20,593 bases of DNA from Lachnoclostridium sp. GTDB lineage: Bacteria; Bacillota_A; Clostridia; Lachnospirales; Lachnospiraceae. Where the stretch lies: contig SVDR01000044.1 of the NCBI GenBank assembly GCA_015057755.1, positions 1 to 20,593 on the forward strand. Reading direction: 5' to 3'. The notes below the pieces were generated by a model. That model worked only from the letters and a program-made list of their open reading frames with translations, did no database searches and was not told the origin of the DNA. The translations under genes and the position numbers were made by a program. The first letter of the stretch is position 1, and each line of letters opens with the position of its first letter. Below, piece by piece: positions 15,110-20,593 of this stretch.

Positions 15110-15123
15110 CAAGAACGCTTTCA
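15110..15123 (-). promoter_or_regulatory. cre-like site upstream of the importer promoter
   Basis: The minus strand reads TGAAAGCGTTCTTG, close to the catabolite-responsive element core TGNAANCGNWNNCW but lacking the final C. It lies about 60 bases upstream of the importer -35. A CcpA role would suit a sugar importer, but the match is imperfect. Confidence 0.3.
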
Positions 15124-15144
15124 CTTGGAGTTCAAAATCATGTT

Positions 15145-15163
15145 ACATTTTTCACAAAAATGT
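15145..15163. repeat. 8-bp inverted repeat ahead of the 98-residue gene
   Basis: ACATTTTT (15145-15152) and AAAAATGT (15156-15163) are exact inverted copies around CAC, just before AAAGGAG. The left arm overlaps a possible extended -10 (TGTTACATT, 15141-15149; a weak TTCACT -35 lies at 15120-15125). It could be an operator or a leader hairpin. Confidence 0.4.
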
Positions 15164-15181
15164 CAAAAAAAGGAGTTACTT

Positions 15182-15478
15182 ATGTTTTTTAAGAAGAAAA
15201 ATCAGGTTCCGAAACTGGAGCTTTACAGCCAGGGACAGCAAATATACAACGGTTCTCTCAAAGATATTCCGATCAAAGAATCGGTTATTTTAGAAAAAAG
15301 TGTGGAGTTTTTTGATGATCCGGAACCATGCCACATTCACCGCGGTGCTGTGCGTGTCCGTCTGACTGCGGAGATACAGCTGGAGATTGAAAATCAAAAG
15401 GATCCGGAATGTCCCGGACCCCTTTTAAAACGATATGCAAATTTTGATCATATAGACAAATGTCTCATGAAAGACTGA
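15182..15478 (+). CDS. Small protein of unknown function (98 residues)
   Basis: I do not recognise this family. The ATG at 15182 has AAAGGAG seven bases ahead, so the start is well supported, whereas an in-frame ATG at 15062 lacks one. The protein is soluble, with no signal peptide or membrane segment. It starts with a lysine cluster (MFFKKKNQ) and then has beta-rich stretches (KLELYSQGQQIYNG, ESVILEKSVEFFDD). A middle segment, CHIHRGAVRVRLTAEIQLEIE, could form a small beta-barrel. The C-terminal part carries two Cys and ends HIDKCLMKD. It is divergent from the importer operon and convergent with the thiol-relay gene, whose stop is ten bases away. Its size, codon use and ribosome binding site argue for a real gene. 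Confidence 0.65.
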   Translation: MFFKKKNQVPKLELYSQGQQIYNGSLKDIPIKESVILEKSVEFFDDPEPCHIHRGAVRVRLTAEIQLEIENQKDPECPGPLLKRYANFDHIDKCLMKD

Positions 15479-15500
15479 TCCTTCGACATTAGAAGATCAG
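15475..15500. terminator. Possible hairpin spanning two convergent stop codons
   Basis: CTGATC(C)TTC (15475-15484) can pair with GAAGATCAG (15492-15500) with one bulged base and a seven-base loop. The stem covers both convergent stop codons. There is no T-run, so it is at best a weak terminator. Confidence 0.3.
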
Positions 15501-17054
15501 GAAATACAGTGCAAACAGTGCAAATAATACTGCGTTGAAAATCTTGATCGCGCCCAGATGACGGAACATGAAGTCAGAAACGGCTTCCGTATTTCTCGTT
15601 CTCTGGATCAGCAGGATCATGATCACAGCCGGAACAGACATAGCGGTCGTATACACCAGAAATGGAAGTATGGCCGCTTTTACCTGGTCTTTCAGCAGAT
15701 ACGTAATGGATGCCATGTAAATCTGACCGGTGCAGAAAAATTCACCGAAGGAAATCACCACACCCAAAGCCAAAATCATCAGCGGCTGCATGAAACCGCC
15801 CGCAGACGATACTTTCTTGATCAGATTATGATTCATTCTTCGAAGTCCCACCGGAAGCTGCATTTTGATCTTTCCGTAATCCTGACGATACACTCGAACC
15901 GCATCAACGATATATAATATAGAAGCAACTGCAAACAGAATTCCCATCGCCAGATTCATCACGCTTCCCACTTTTTCCATCGTCTGATCAGAAATCTGAG
16001 ATGCTGTTGTGAAAATTACAAAACCAATGGATAAATATGCAGCATATTTACCGATCAGATACAATAAACCGTTTTTCCAAACGGAAGCCTTTTCACTCAG
16101 CAGCAAGGACAGCAGCATCAGCAGCATGGAAATGGAACACGGATTAAATCCGGCCAGCAGTCCGGCCGCCGCCAAAGTCCAAAGATTCATCTGGTCTGCT
16201 CCGCCATCCGTCTTCCTCTCGGATTCTGCTTCTTTTAACATTTCCAGAAGAGTCTCATTTTCAATGTTTTTCTGCTCCAGCAACGATTCCATATTCGGAA
16301 TTTCATCTTTTCCGATCAAATATTCACCGCCGAAAAATACTGCCGGAACCTTCTGCTTCTCTTCCGGAACACCATATTGTGTAAATACGGATTTCAATTC
16401 ATTGAGACAGTTATGTTCGATAATATTGTATTCTGCCAGCTGAACCGAAATCTCATGTTCGGAAAACCACCGTTTCACAGACTGACAGTCTTCGCAATTA
16501 TTGGTAGAGAATAAAACCACGACCGGAAGTTTTGCATCTTCAATCTGTGCATACAGCTCTGTCCAGAACGCTTCGTTCCCATCTGCTTCCTGCACCGCAG
16601 GATCTGCTTTCCCAGAATCCACCACTTCCTGAAAATCTTTGGTCACAGTTTCAGGATTCATCAACAGGTCACGCATCTGCAGCTCCATATTTTCATGGCC
16701 GCTGATCCACACTCCGTTGACGATCAATACCGGGAGACTTGTCCCTGCCGGGATCTGCAGTTCTTCCTTTACTTCCTCATACTGTGTCCTGCAGGAATCC
16801 ATAAACACATTGTATGTGGAAATATTTGCGTCAAATGTTTTCTTATCCTCTGATGAAAATACACGGTTATATAATTCATAGAAGTCTTTTGTGCCGTCAC
16901 AGGATGCACAAACCTCTTCATAATAATAAGAAACCACGATTGGTTCTGCCGCTGCCGCTGTCTGCGCCATACCGAGTATGCACAGAAGACACAGCAGCAT
17001 GAAATGAACGATGCGTGGATGCCAAACCTTTCGTTCTCTTCTGTTCTCTGACAT
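15489..17054 (-). CDS. Double thioredoxin-like / CcdA-DsbD-like thiol-disulfide transporter fusion
   Basis: This 521-residue protein is predicted to pass electrons across the membrane to thiols outside the cell. It has a signal peptide or N-terminal anchor (about 1-36). The first redox domain carries Cys49-Ala-Ser-Cys52 (VCASCDGT). The second, shorter thioredoxin/glutaredoxin-like domain carries Cys187-Glu-Asp-Cys190 (NNCEDCQS). A C-terminal membrane domain from about 290 has about six helices. The membrane part keeps the two DsbD/CcdA cysteines: Cys306 in GFNPCSISM and Cys441 in GEFFCTGQIY. Family logic: cytoplasmic thioredoxin reduces the membrane cysteine pair, which reduces the outer domains. 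Extra Cys88 and Cys216 are present. I chose the ATG at 17054 (GGGAGG seven bases ahead) over an upstream in-frame TTG. It has its own extended -10 promoter. The target is unknown. Confidence 0.82.
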   Translation of the reverse strand: MSENRRERKVWHPRIVHFMLLCLLCILGMAQTAAAAEPIVVSYYYEEVCASCDGTKDFYELYNRVFSSEDKKTFDANISTYNVFMDSCRTQYEEVKEELQIPAGTSLPVLIVNGVWISGHENMELQMRDLLMNPETVTKDFQEVVDSGKADPAVQEADGNEAFWTELYAQIEDAKLPVVVLFSTNNCEDCQSVKRWFSEHEISVQLAEYNIIEHNCLNELKSVFTQYGVPEEKQKVPAVFFGGEYLIGKDEIPNMESLLEQKNIENETLLEMLKEAESERKTDGGADQMNLWTLAAAGLLAGFNPCSISMLLMLLSLLLSEKASVWKNGLLYLIGKYAAYLSIGFVIFTTASQISDQTMEKVGSVMNLAMGILFAVASILYIVDAVRVYRQDYGKIKMQLPVGLRRMNHNLIKKVSSAGGFMQPLMILALGVVISFGEFFCTGQIYMASITYLLKDQVKAAILPFLVYTTAMSVPAVIMILLIQRTRNTEAVSDFMFRHLGAIKIFNAVLFALFALYFLIF

Positions 17055-17084
17055 TACACTACCTCCCAATACTTCCTACCGCAT

Positions 17085-17114
17085 ATCATACCACAAACCT
17101 CAGCCATGAAACAA
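17085..17114 (-). promoter_or_regulatory. Promoter of the thiol-relay gene
   Basis: On the minus strand TTGTTT (17109-17114), an 18-base spacer and TATGAT (17085-17090) preceded by TGG form an extended -10 promoter. The start is expected near 17078. It is divergent from the yesL promoter. Confidence 0.5.
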
Positions 17115-17132
17115 CTACAAAACCCGTGTAAC

Positions 17133-17161
17133 TTGCAAACTTTGTCGTTCTGTAGTATACT
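17133..17161 (+). promoter_or_regulatory. Promoter of the yesL-like operon
   Basis: The -35 is TTGCAA (17133-17138), the spacer is 17 bases and the -10 is TATACT (17156-17161). The start near 17168 gives a leader of about 30 bases with AAAGGA ahead of the ATG. Confidence 0.65.
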
Positions 17162-17199
17162 TGATTTTAATTCATATTTTAACAAAGAAAGGATAACTT

Positions 17200-17865
17200 A
17201 TGTTTCAGAAATTGTTCAGTACAGAAAATCCGGTCTGGAGAGCCATGGACCGAATGGGTGATCTGATGATCTTAAACGTTTTGTTTATCTTTTTCAGTAT
17301 CCCGATCGTTACCATCGGAGCTTCTACAACTGCTCTTTATACGATGACATTCAAATTACTGGATGAGACAGAGGGAAATCTGATCAAAAATTATTTTAAA
17401 GCATTTAAGAACAACTTCAAACAGGCTACCGCAATCTGGCTTGTTGTATTGTTCGCCGGCTTATTCTTAGCTTACGATGCATACCTTTCCTATGTATCAA
17501 CATCCATTCTTGCAAAGATTTTGATGGGTCTCGTTATTTTAATCGCGATCGTTTACGCCATGTGGACCAGCTGGATCTTCCCGGTTCAGTCCAAATTTGA
17601 AAATCCGGTCAAAGTAAACATGAAAAATGCTGCTTTAATGATGGTCATCCATATGTTCCCGACCACATTACTAATCACGGTATTAAATGTTGTACCACTC
17701 CTGATTCTCTGGTTCTATACGTCCCTTTTCTTTGCCGGTCTTCCGTTCGTTGTATTTTTGATGTTCGCTTTCATCGCATACAACAACAGCAAACAGTTGA
17801 GAAAAGCATTTGCAGACTACATTCCGGATCCGGAAGATTCCGAGAAACATTTTGAGGAAGTTTAG
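17200..17865 (+). CDS. YesL-family (DUF624) membrane protein
   Basis: This is a 221-residue integral membrane protein with about five hydrophobic segments. The N-terminal pattern NPVWRAMDRMGDLMILNVLFIFFSIPIVTIGASTTALY (about 10-47) is the hallmark of YesL/DUF624. The biochemical role of the family is not known. In Bacillus, yesL heads a pectin-use cluster beside an LplABC-like importer, and this copy lies about 2.2 kb from such an importer, with two genes between. AAAGGATAA precedes the ATG. The gene is followed after three bases by a membrane-anchored partner gene, so the two form an operon, ended by the hairpins of the 400-bp element downstream. Confidence 0.88.
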   Translation: MFQKLFSTENPVWRAMDRMGDLMILNVLFIFFSIPIVTIGASTTALYTMTFKLLDETEGNLIKNYFKAFKNNFKQATAIWLVVLFAGLFLAYDAYLSYVSTSILAKILMGLVILIAIVYAMWTSWIFPVQSKFENPVKVNMKNAALMMVIHMFPTTLLITVLNVVPLLILWFYTSLFFAGLPFVVFLMFAFIAYNNSKQLRKAFADYIPDPEDSEKHFEEV

Positions 17866-17868
17866 TTT

Positions 17869-18630
17869 ATGACATTTGGGGAAAAGCTAAAAAAAATACG
17901 AGAAGCGATAAAGGCCGGAAAAGGCGGAGCTGTCTTTGAATACTTTTATGATTATTATAAATTCGAAGCGTTTGTCATTCTTGCTGTTCTTTACTTTGTC
18001 GGAAGCCTGGCTTATACCAAACTGACCGAAAAGGAAATTGTCCTATCCGGAGCCCTTTTGAACCAGTACAATATCCTCGCTGACGACCTGATTCTGGATA
18101 TGGGAAATGACTTTTTAGCCGAACAGGATCTGAACCCAAAAGAACACAAAGTGGAGTTCAATACTTCCCTGCGCTATGCGCATTCCGGAGATTCTTCTTT
18201 TAATGATGCCACCATTCAGGGTCTGGTTGCCCAGTGCTCAGGCGGAACCATCGACTTCATTACCGGAGATATGGAAGCTATGACGATTTTTGCATACGGC
18301 GACTATTTTTACGATCTCCGTGAGGTACTTACAGAAGAAGAGATGAAACATTTCGAACCTTACACCCTCTATGTAGATCTCGATTACCAGCGGCAGGTCG
18401 AAGAAGCCCTGATCACACCGGAGGTCATTCCAACCATGGTTCCTCCGGATATGCGTTACCCGGAAAAGATGGTTGAACCGATCCCGGTTCTGATCGATCT
18501 GAGGGATTCCGCACTCCTCTCCGACATCTACATTGACCTGGTCGATGTCCTCTGCTTTGGATTTACCGTCAATGCTCCGAATCTGGAGAGGACGAAAGAG
18601 TTTTTGTATTATTTGACGGAAGAAAAATAA
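17869..18630 (+). CDS. Membrane-anchored extracytoplasmic protein, weakly binding-protein-like
   Basis: I do not recognise a named family. The 253-residue protein has a cytoplasmic, lysine-rich N-terminus, one membrane helix (about 33-50) and an outside domain of about 200 residues. GTIDFITGDMEAMTIFAYGDYFYDLREVL (126-154) and the C-terminal APNLERTKEFLYYLTEEK resemble the 'ADVFxGD...YFxDL' and 'NPEKAxEFIxYL' segments of family 1 solute-binding proteins. It may therefore be a shortened, tethered relative of them. This is inference from local pattern only. The start lies three bases after the yesL stop, with GAGGAAG overlapping that gene's end, so translation is coupled and a joint role with the YesL-like protein is likely. 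The stop codon abuts a 400-bp palindromic element. Confidence 0.7.
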   Translation: MTFGEKLKKIREAIKAGKGGAVFEYFYDYYKFEAFVILAVLYFVGSLAYTKLTEKEIVLSGALLNQYNILADDLILDMGNDFLAEQDLNPKEHKVEFNTSLRYAHSGDSSFNDATIQGLVAQCSGGTIDFITGDMEAMTIFAYGDYFYDLREVLTEEEMKHFEPYTLYVDLDYQRQVEEALITPEVIPTMVPPDMRYPEKMVEPIPVLIDLRDSALLSDIYIDLVDVLCFGFTVNAPNLERTKEFLYYLTEEK

Positions 18631-18660
18631 GTGAGGATTTCATTAAGTAAGTTTAGATAT

Positions 18661-18711
18661 AAAAATGTCCCGAGTATTCGGATTTTTCAAGCGGATACTT
18701 GGGACATTTTT
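18661..18711. terminator. Strong bidirectional hairpin terminator inside the 400-bp element
   Basis: The left arm 18661-18680 (AAAAATGTCCCGAGTATTCG) pairs with 18692-18711 with two G-U pairs and an 11-base loop, and the T-run continues to 18712. Pairing extends outward through TTTAG and TTAAGTAA to about 18641/18736. It can end the yesL operon (+) and, in the other sense, the VanZ operon (-). Confidence 0.8.
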
Positions 18712-18822
18712 TATATGGCTAAATTTACTTAATTAACATAGGTGCATCTTGCCAGATACTTATGTATGTTTAGTGATGGTTTGTAAAATATAAGTGGATT
18801 TGTATTGGTAAATAAATATAGT

Positions 18823-18999
18823 ATCTGATAGAAAAACCATACTATCTCCAATGATAGGTTGGACGACTGCGCTTCGAAAGATTTTCGACTGTACAAAGGT
18901 CGCAAACATTTTTATCGCGACCGACTACAGTCGGATAAAATCGCATCGAAGCAAAGGTAGTCAACCGTATTTGGAGATAGTATGGTTTTTCTACAGATA
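18823..18999. repeat. Long imperfect palindrome (about 177 bp) in the 400-bp element
   Basis: A 23-base stretch at 18829-18851 (starting TAGAAAAACCATAC) is exactly inverted at 18971-18993. With a one-base bulge, pairing extends six bases outward. Further inward, GCTTCGA/TCGAAGC, CGACTGTA/TACAGTCG and GGTCGC/GCGACC pair in nested order. The whole segment can fold as one long hairpin or cruciform ending in AAAAACC/GGTTTTT. Confidence 0.8.
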
Positions 19000-19031
19000 T
19001 ACAATTTTATTTACTCAATGAAATCCTCACT

Positions 19032-19358
19032 TTATAATACATACCTCGCCGCTGCAATGACCACCAGCCAGAAGCACACAGCGATTCCGGCAAATACCAG
19101 GCAGACTTTTGCCAAAAGGTAATTCTTCTCTTTTTCAAAAAAAGAGAAAACACCATAAACGATGGACGAGATCGTGGTCACGATGCTGCAAAGTCCAAGT
19201 GCCGCAGCCGTCATAGGTGCATCACCCATATTTTGATAGGACAGAACAACTGCAATGGTTCCAAATACATATGCAGCCACGATCAGTCCCAGCGAAATGA
19301 AACTATACGCTGCCAATGGTTTTCTAATGTATGAAACTTTATTTCCGATTCTCTCCAC
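19032..19358 (-). CDS. Small three-helix membrane protein (possibly DUF6142)
   Basis: This 108-residue protein has three hydrophobic helices (about 20-41, 49-74 and 80-107) and a short basic N-terminus (MERIGNKVSYIRKP). It resembles a small Lachnospiraceae membrane family that I recall as DUF6142, but I cannot confirm this. No function is known. It starts with GTG inside the VanZ gene, overlapping its end by 20 bases, with GGAAG eight bases ahead, so the two genes are translationally coupled. The stop lies one base from the 400-bp palindromic element, whose hairpins should end the transcript. Confidence 0.65.
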   Translation of the reverse strand: MERIGNKVSYIRKPLAAYSFISLGLIVAAYVFGTIAVVLSYQNMGDAPMTAAALGLCSIVTTISSIVYGVFSFFEKEKNYLLAKVCLVFAGIAVCFWLVVIAAARYVL

Positions 19359-19806
19359 AGTAGTTCTTCCACACTCCTTTTGCTATCACAAATGCAACGT
19401 AACCGATCAATGCACCAATGGTATTTAACAGCAGATCGTCCACATCAAAGCTTCCTACACGGGCAGTCAGCTGTGCGATCTCTATCCCAAGGCTAAATAA
19501 AAATCCCAGTATGGTAATCGTGTACCATTTATTTAACTGATCCCACACTTCCGGTAAAATAAATCCAAACGGCATGAATGCCACTACATTTCCAGCGAGA
19601 TTCAGCGCAACCGCTTTATTTCCCAATATATCTCTGTGAACAATAAATCTTTTTATCTCTTTAAATAATACAAGATTATAGGAATATTCTGTGCGTGAAT
19701 CCGGCGTTCTTCCCATTGCTTCTGCGAAGAACAGATAATATGTCAGCAGAACCAGATATAATATCAGTAAAACAAAGGCATGCTTCCGGTGTCTGTTTTT
19801 TTTCAT
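19339..19806 (-). CDS. VanZ-family membrane protein
   Basis: This 155-residue protein has about four membrane helices and the VanZ-like pattern: YNLVLFKEIKRF (43-54), NLAGNVVAFMPFGFILP (69-85), SLGIEIAQL (105-113) and FDVDDLLLNTIGALIGY (120-136). VanZ gives low-level teicoplanin resistance in enterococci, but most family members in Clostridia lie outside resistance clusters and have no known role. Nothing here suggests a van operon. I chose the ATG at 19806 (TTGGAG upstream). An in-frame GTG at 19857 has AAGGAC only two bases away, inside a small AGCCAC/GTGGCT hairpin. No clear promoter was found between it and the upstream terminator. Confidence 0.85.
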   Translation of the reverse strand: MKKNRHRKHAFVLLILYLVLLTYYLFFAEAMGRTPDSRTEYSYNLVLFKEIKRFIVHRDILGNKAVALNLAGNVVAFMPFGFILPEVWDQLNKWYTITILGFLFSLGIEIAQLTARVGSFDVDDLLLNTIGALIGYVAFVIAKGVWKNYCGENRK

Positions 19807-19872
19807 CTTCAATCTCCAACTCTCATTCCAGTCCAATTCATATTCAAGCGAAGCCACGTCCTTCTGTGGCTA

Positions 19873-19918
19873 AACAAAAACACAGATAAGACGCTGTACT
19901 GCGACAGCATCTTATCTG
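19873..19918 (-). terminator. Terminator of the pyrE operon
   Basis: On the minus strand CAGATAAGATGCTGT (19904-19918) pairs with ACAGCGTCTTATCTG (19883-19897) with one mismatch and a six-base loop, followed by GTGTTTTTGTTT. It lies about 55 bases after the stop of the 49-residue gene. Confidence 0.88.
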
Positions 19919-19972
19919 GTTTATCTCTGGAATCCATTTTCCGAACGAGCTTATAATCACTCCGTCGATCAA

Positions 19973-20122
19973 TTAGAATGTAATCTCACTTTTTCTTTTC
20001 AGTAATAATGCGCCGCTGATGATCGCAATGATTCCTGTTGTAAGTCCTACAGTTGCAATTACAATTCCAACAGCGATGCTGGCTGCGCCAGTATTGCGCA
20101 TTGTCTTATAAACTCTTTCCAT
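19973..20122 (-). CDS. 49-residue hydrophobic membrane protein after pyrE
   Basis: This short gene was read directly from the sequence: MERVYKTMRNTGAASIAVGI, then a long hydrophobic stretch (VIATVGLTTGIIAIISGALL) and a basic tail LKRKSEITF. It has a clear ribosome binding site (AAGGAG nine bases before the ATG at 20122) and a terminator after it. It lies 12 bases downstream of pyrE and must be cotranscribed with it. One long or two short membrane helices are likely, with a basic N-terminus and a KRK stop-transfer signal. The role is unknown. I recall similar small proteins in other Lachnospiraceae, but that would need a search. Confidence 0.72.
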   Translation of the reverse strand: MERVYKTMRNTGAASIAVGIVIATVGLTTGIIAIISGALLLKRKSEITF

Positions 20123-20134
20123 AAAACATTCTCC

Positions 20135-20593
20135 TTATTTTACGCCGTACTGCTCGTAGTATGCGTCGATTGCTGCCTTTAATGTATCGTCGATAACAAC
20201 CTGGCCTTTTACTTCTTTGTTGTATAAGCACTCAACTACGTCGTCCATGGAAACGATAGCTGCTGTGTTGAAGCCGTATAACTCTTTTACTTCGTCAAGA
20301 GCTACTTTATCACCGCTCTTGCCAACTTCCTGACGGTTGAGGGAAACGATAAGACCAACGATCTCTACGTTTGCAGCACCTCTTACCTTCGGAACTGTCT
20401 CTTCCATGGATTTACCGGATGTTGTAACGTCCTCGATCATGATAACTCTGTCGCCGTCTTTTAAGGAGCTGCCAAGGAAGCTGCCCTTATCTGCGCCGTG
20501 ATCTTTCTCTTCTTTACGGTCGGAACAGTAACGAACCTCTTTGCCGTATAAATCGCTGTAAGCGATTGCTGTTACAACTGCAAGCGGGATACC
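20135..20593 (-). CDS. pyrE: Orotate phosphoribosyltransferase, N-terminal part outside window
   Basis: The open frame runs off the right edge, leaving the C-terminal 152 residues of a family of about 215-230. YCSDRKEEKDHGADKG is the flexible catalytic loop (Lys and His residues), and RVIMIEDVTTSGKSMEE is the PRPP-binding motif of type I phosphoribosyltransferases. VGLIVSLNRQEVGKSG follows, as in PyrE. The enzyme joins orotate to PRPP to give OMP in pyrimidine synthesis. An internal ATG at 20440 lies within the PRPP motif and is not a start. It is followed by the 49-residue membrane protein gene and a terminator. Confidence 0.95.
   Translation of the reverse strand, partial: GIPLAVVTAIAYSDLYGKEVRYCSDRKEEKDHGADKGSFLGSSLKDGDRVIMIEDVTTSGKSMEETVPKVRGAANVEIVGLIVSLNRQEVGKSGDKVALDEVKELYGFNTAAIVSMDDVVECLYNKEVKGQVVIDDTLKAAIDAYYEQYGVK

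Larger units (their letters stand above)
18631..19030. mobile_element. 400-bp palindromic element with 20-bp terminal inverted repeats (MITE-like)
   Basis: This is the only gene-free stretch longer than 300 bases. It is bounded by GTGAGGATTTCATTAAGTAA (18631-18650) and the inverted copy TTACTCAATGAAATCCTCAC (19011-19030), identical at 19 of 20 positions. Inside are two long imperfect hairpins (about 18641-18736 and 18823-18999), each with A/T runs like bidirectional terminators, and a central part (about 18737-18822) with nothing recognisable. No open frame codes for a transposase. No clean target duplication is visible at the ends. A non-autonomous, MITE-like element is the best fit. A structured RNA or a simple two-terminator spacer are alternatives. 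Confidence 0.6.

Noticed and set aside
14958..15110. Upstream ATG extending the binding protein by 51 residues
   Set aside because: It lies upstream of the predicted promoter and would bury the signal peptide. The ATG at 14957 has AAAAGGAGG.
19339..19806. VanZ-family gene as a glycopeptide resistance gene
   Set aside because: No vanH/A/X or regulator genes nearby. VanZ-like proteins are common in Clostridia outside resistance clusters.
19807..19857. GTG start adding 17 residues to the VanZ-family protein
   Set aside because: Its AAGGAC lies only two bases from the GTG inside a small hairpin. The ATG at 19806 has better spacing and gives the usual N-terminus.

Overview
The window looks like a moderately AT-rich chromosomal segment of a gut-type Clostridia, most likely Lachnospiraceae (Blautia/Ruminococcus-like). 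The basis is the protein families (SdpR/SdpI pair, 700-residue M29 peptidase, YesL/DUF624 next to a membrane-tethered partner, LplABC-type importer), the strong AGGAGG ribosome binding sites, the TTGACA/TATACT-type promoters and the AT-rich intergenic DNA. The genus is an inference. I see no rRNA, tRNA, CRISPR array, prophage or transposase gene.

Left part (1-4261). A minus-strand pair (lipoprotein, then an S51-like peptidase cut by the left edge) lies beyond a minus-strand acylphosphatase-like gene. Divergent from the latter is a plus-strand sdpR-sdpI operon whose promoter region carries a near-perfect palindrome, the likely auto-operator. A bidirectional terminator separates sdpI from a convergent zinc aminopeptidase of family M28.

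Centre (4277-11323). On the minus strand the purine genes purE-purM-purN-purD form one operon from a strong promoter at 8999-9027, followed by a D-2-hydroxyacid dehydrogenase with its own strong promoter and flanking inverted repeats. Upstream of purE is a large M29 aminopeptidase. The operon covers the GAR synthetase, GAR transformylase, AIR synthetase and N5-CAIR mutase steps of IMP synthesis. The other steps are not encoded here.

Transport and envelope block (11324-18630). A minus-strand sugar-importer operon (lipoprotein binding protein and two LplB/LplC-type permeases, no ATPase) starts from a promoter whose spacer holds a run of nine G. A hairpin between the binding protein and the first permease probably sets their expression ratio. 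Then come a 98-residue unknown gene (+), a fused double-thioredoxin/CcdA-like thiol relay protein (-), and a plus-strand yesL-like gene coupled to a membrane-anchored protein that vaguely resembles a binding-protein lobe.

Right part (18631-20593). A gene-free 400-bp element, bounded by 20-bp inverted repeats (19/20 match) and filled by two long imperfect hairpins, lies exactly between two convergent stop codons. It looks like a MITE-type or other mobile palindromic element that now supplies terminators. Beyond it are a small membrane protein and a VanZ-family gene, a terminator, a 49-residue membrane protein missed by size cut-offs, and the 3' part of pyrE, which runs off the right edge.
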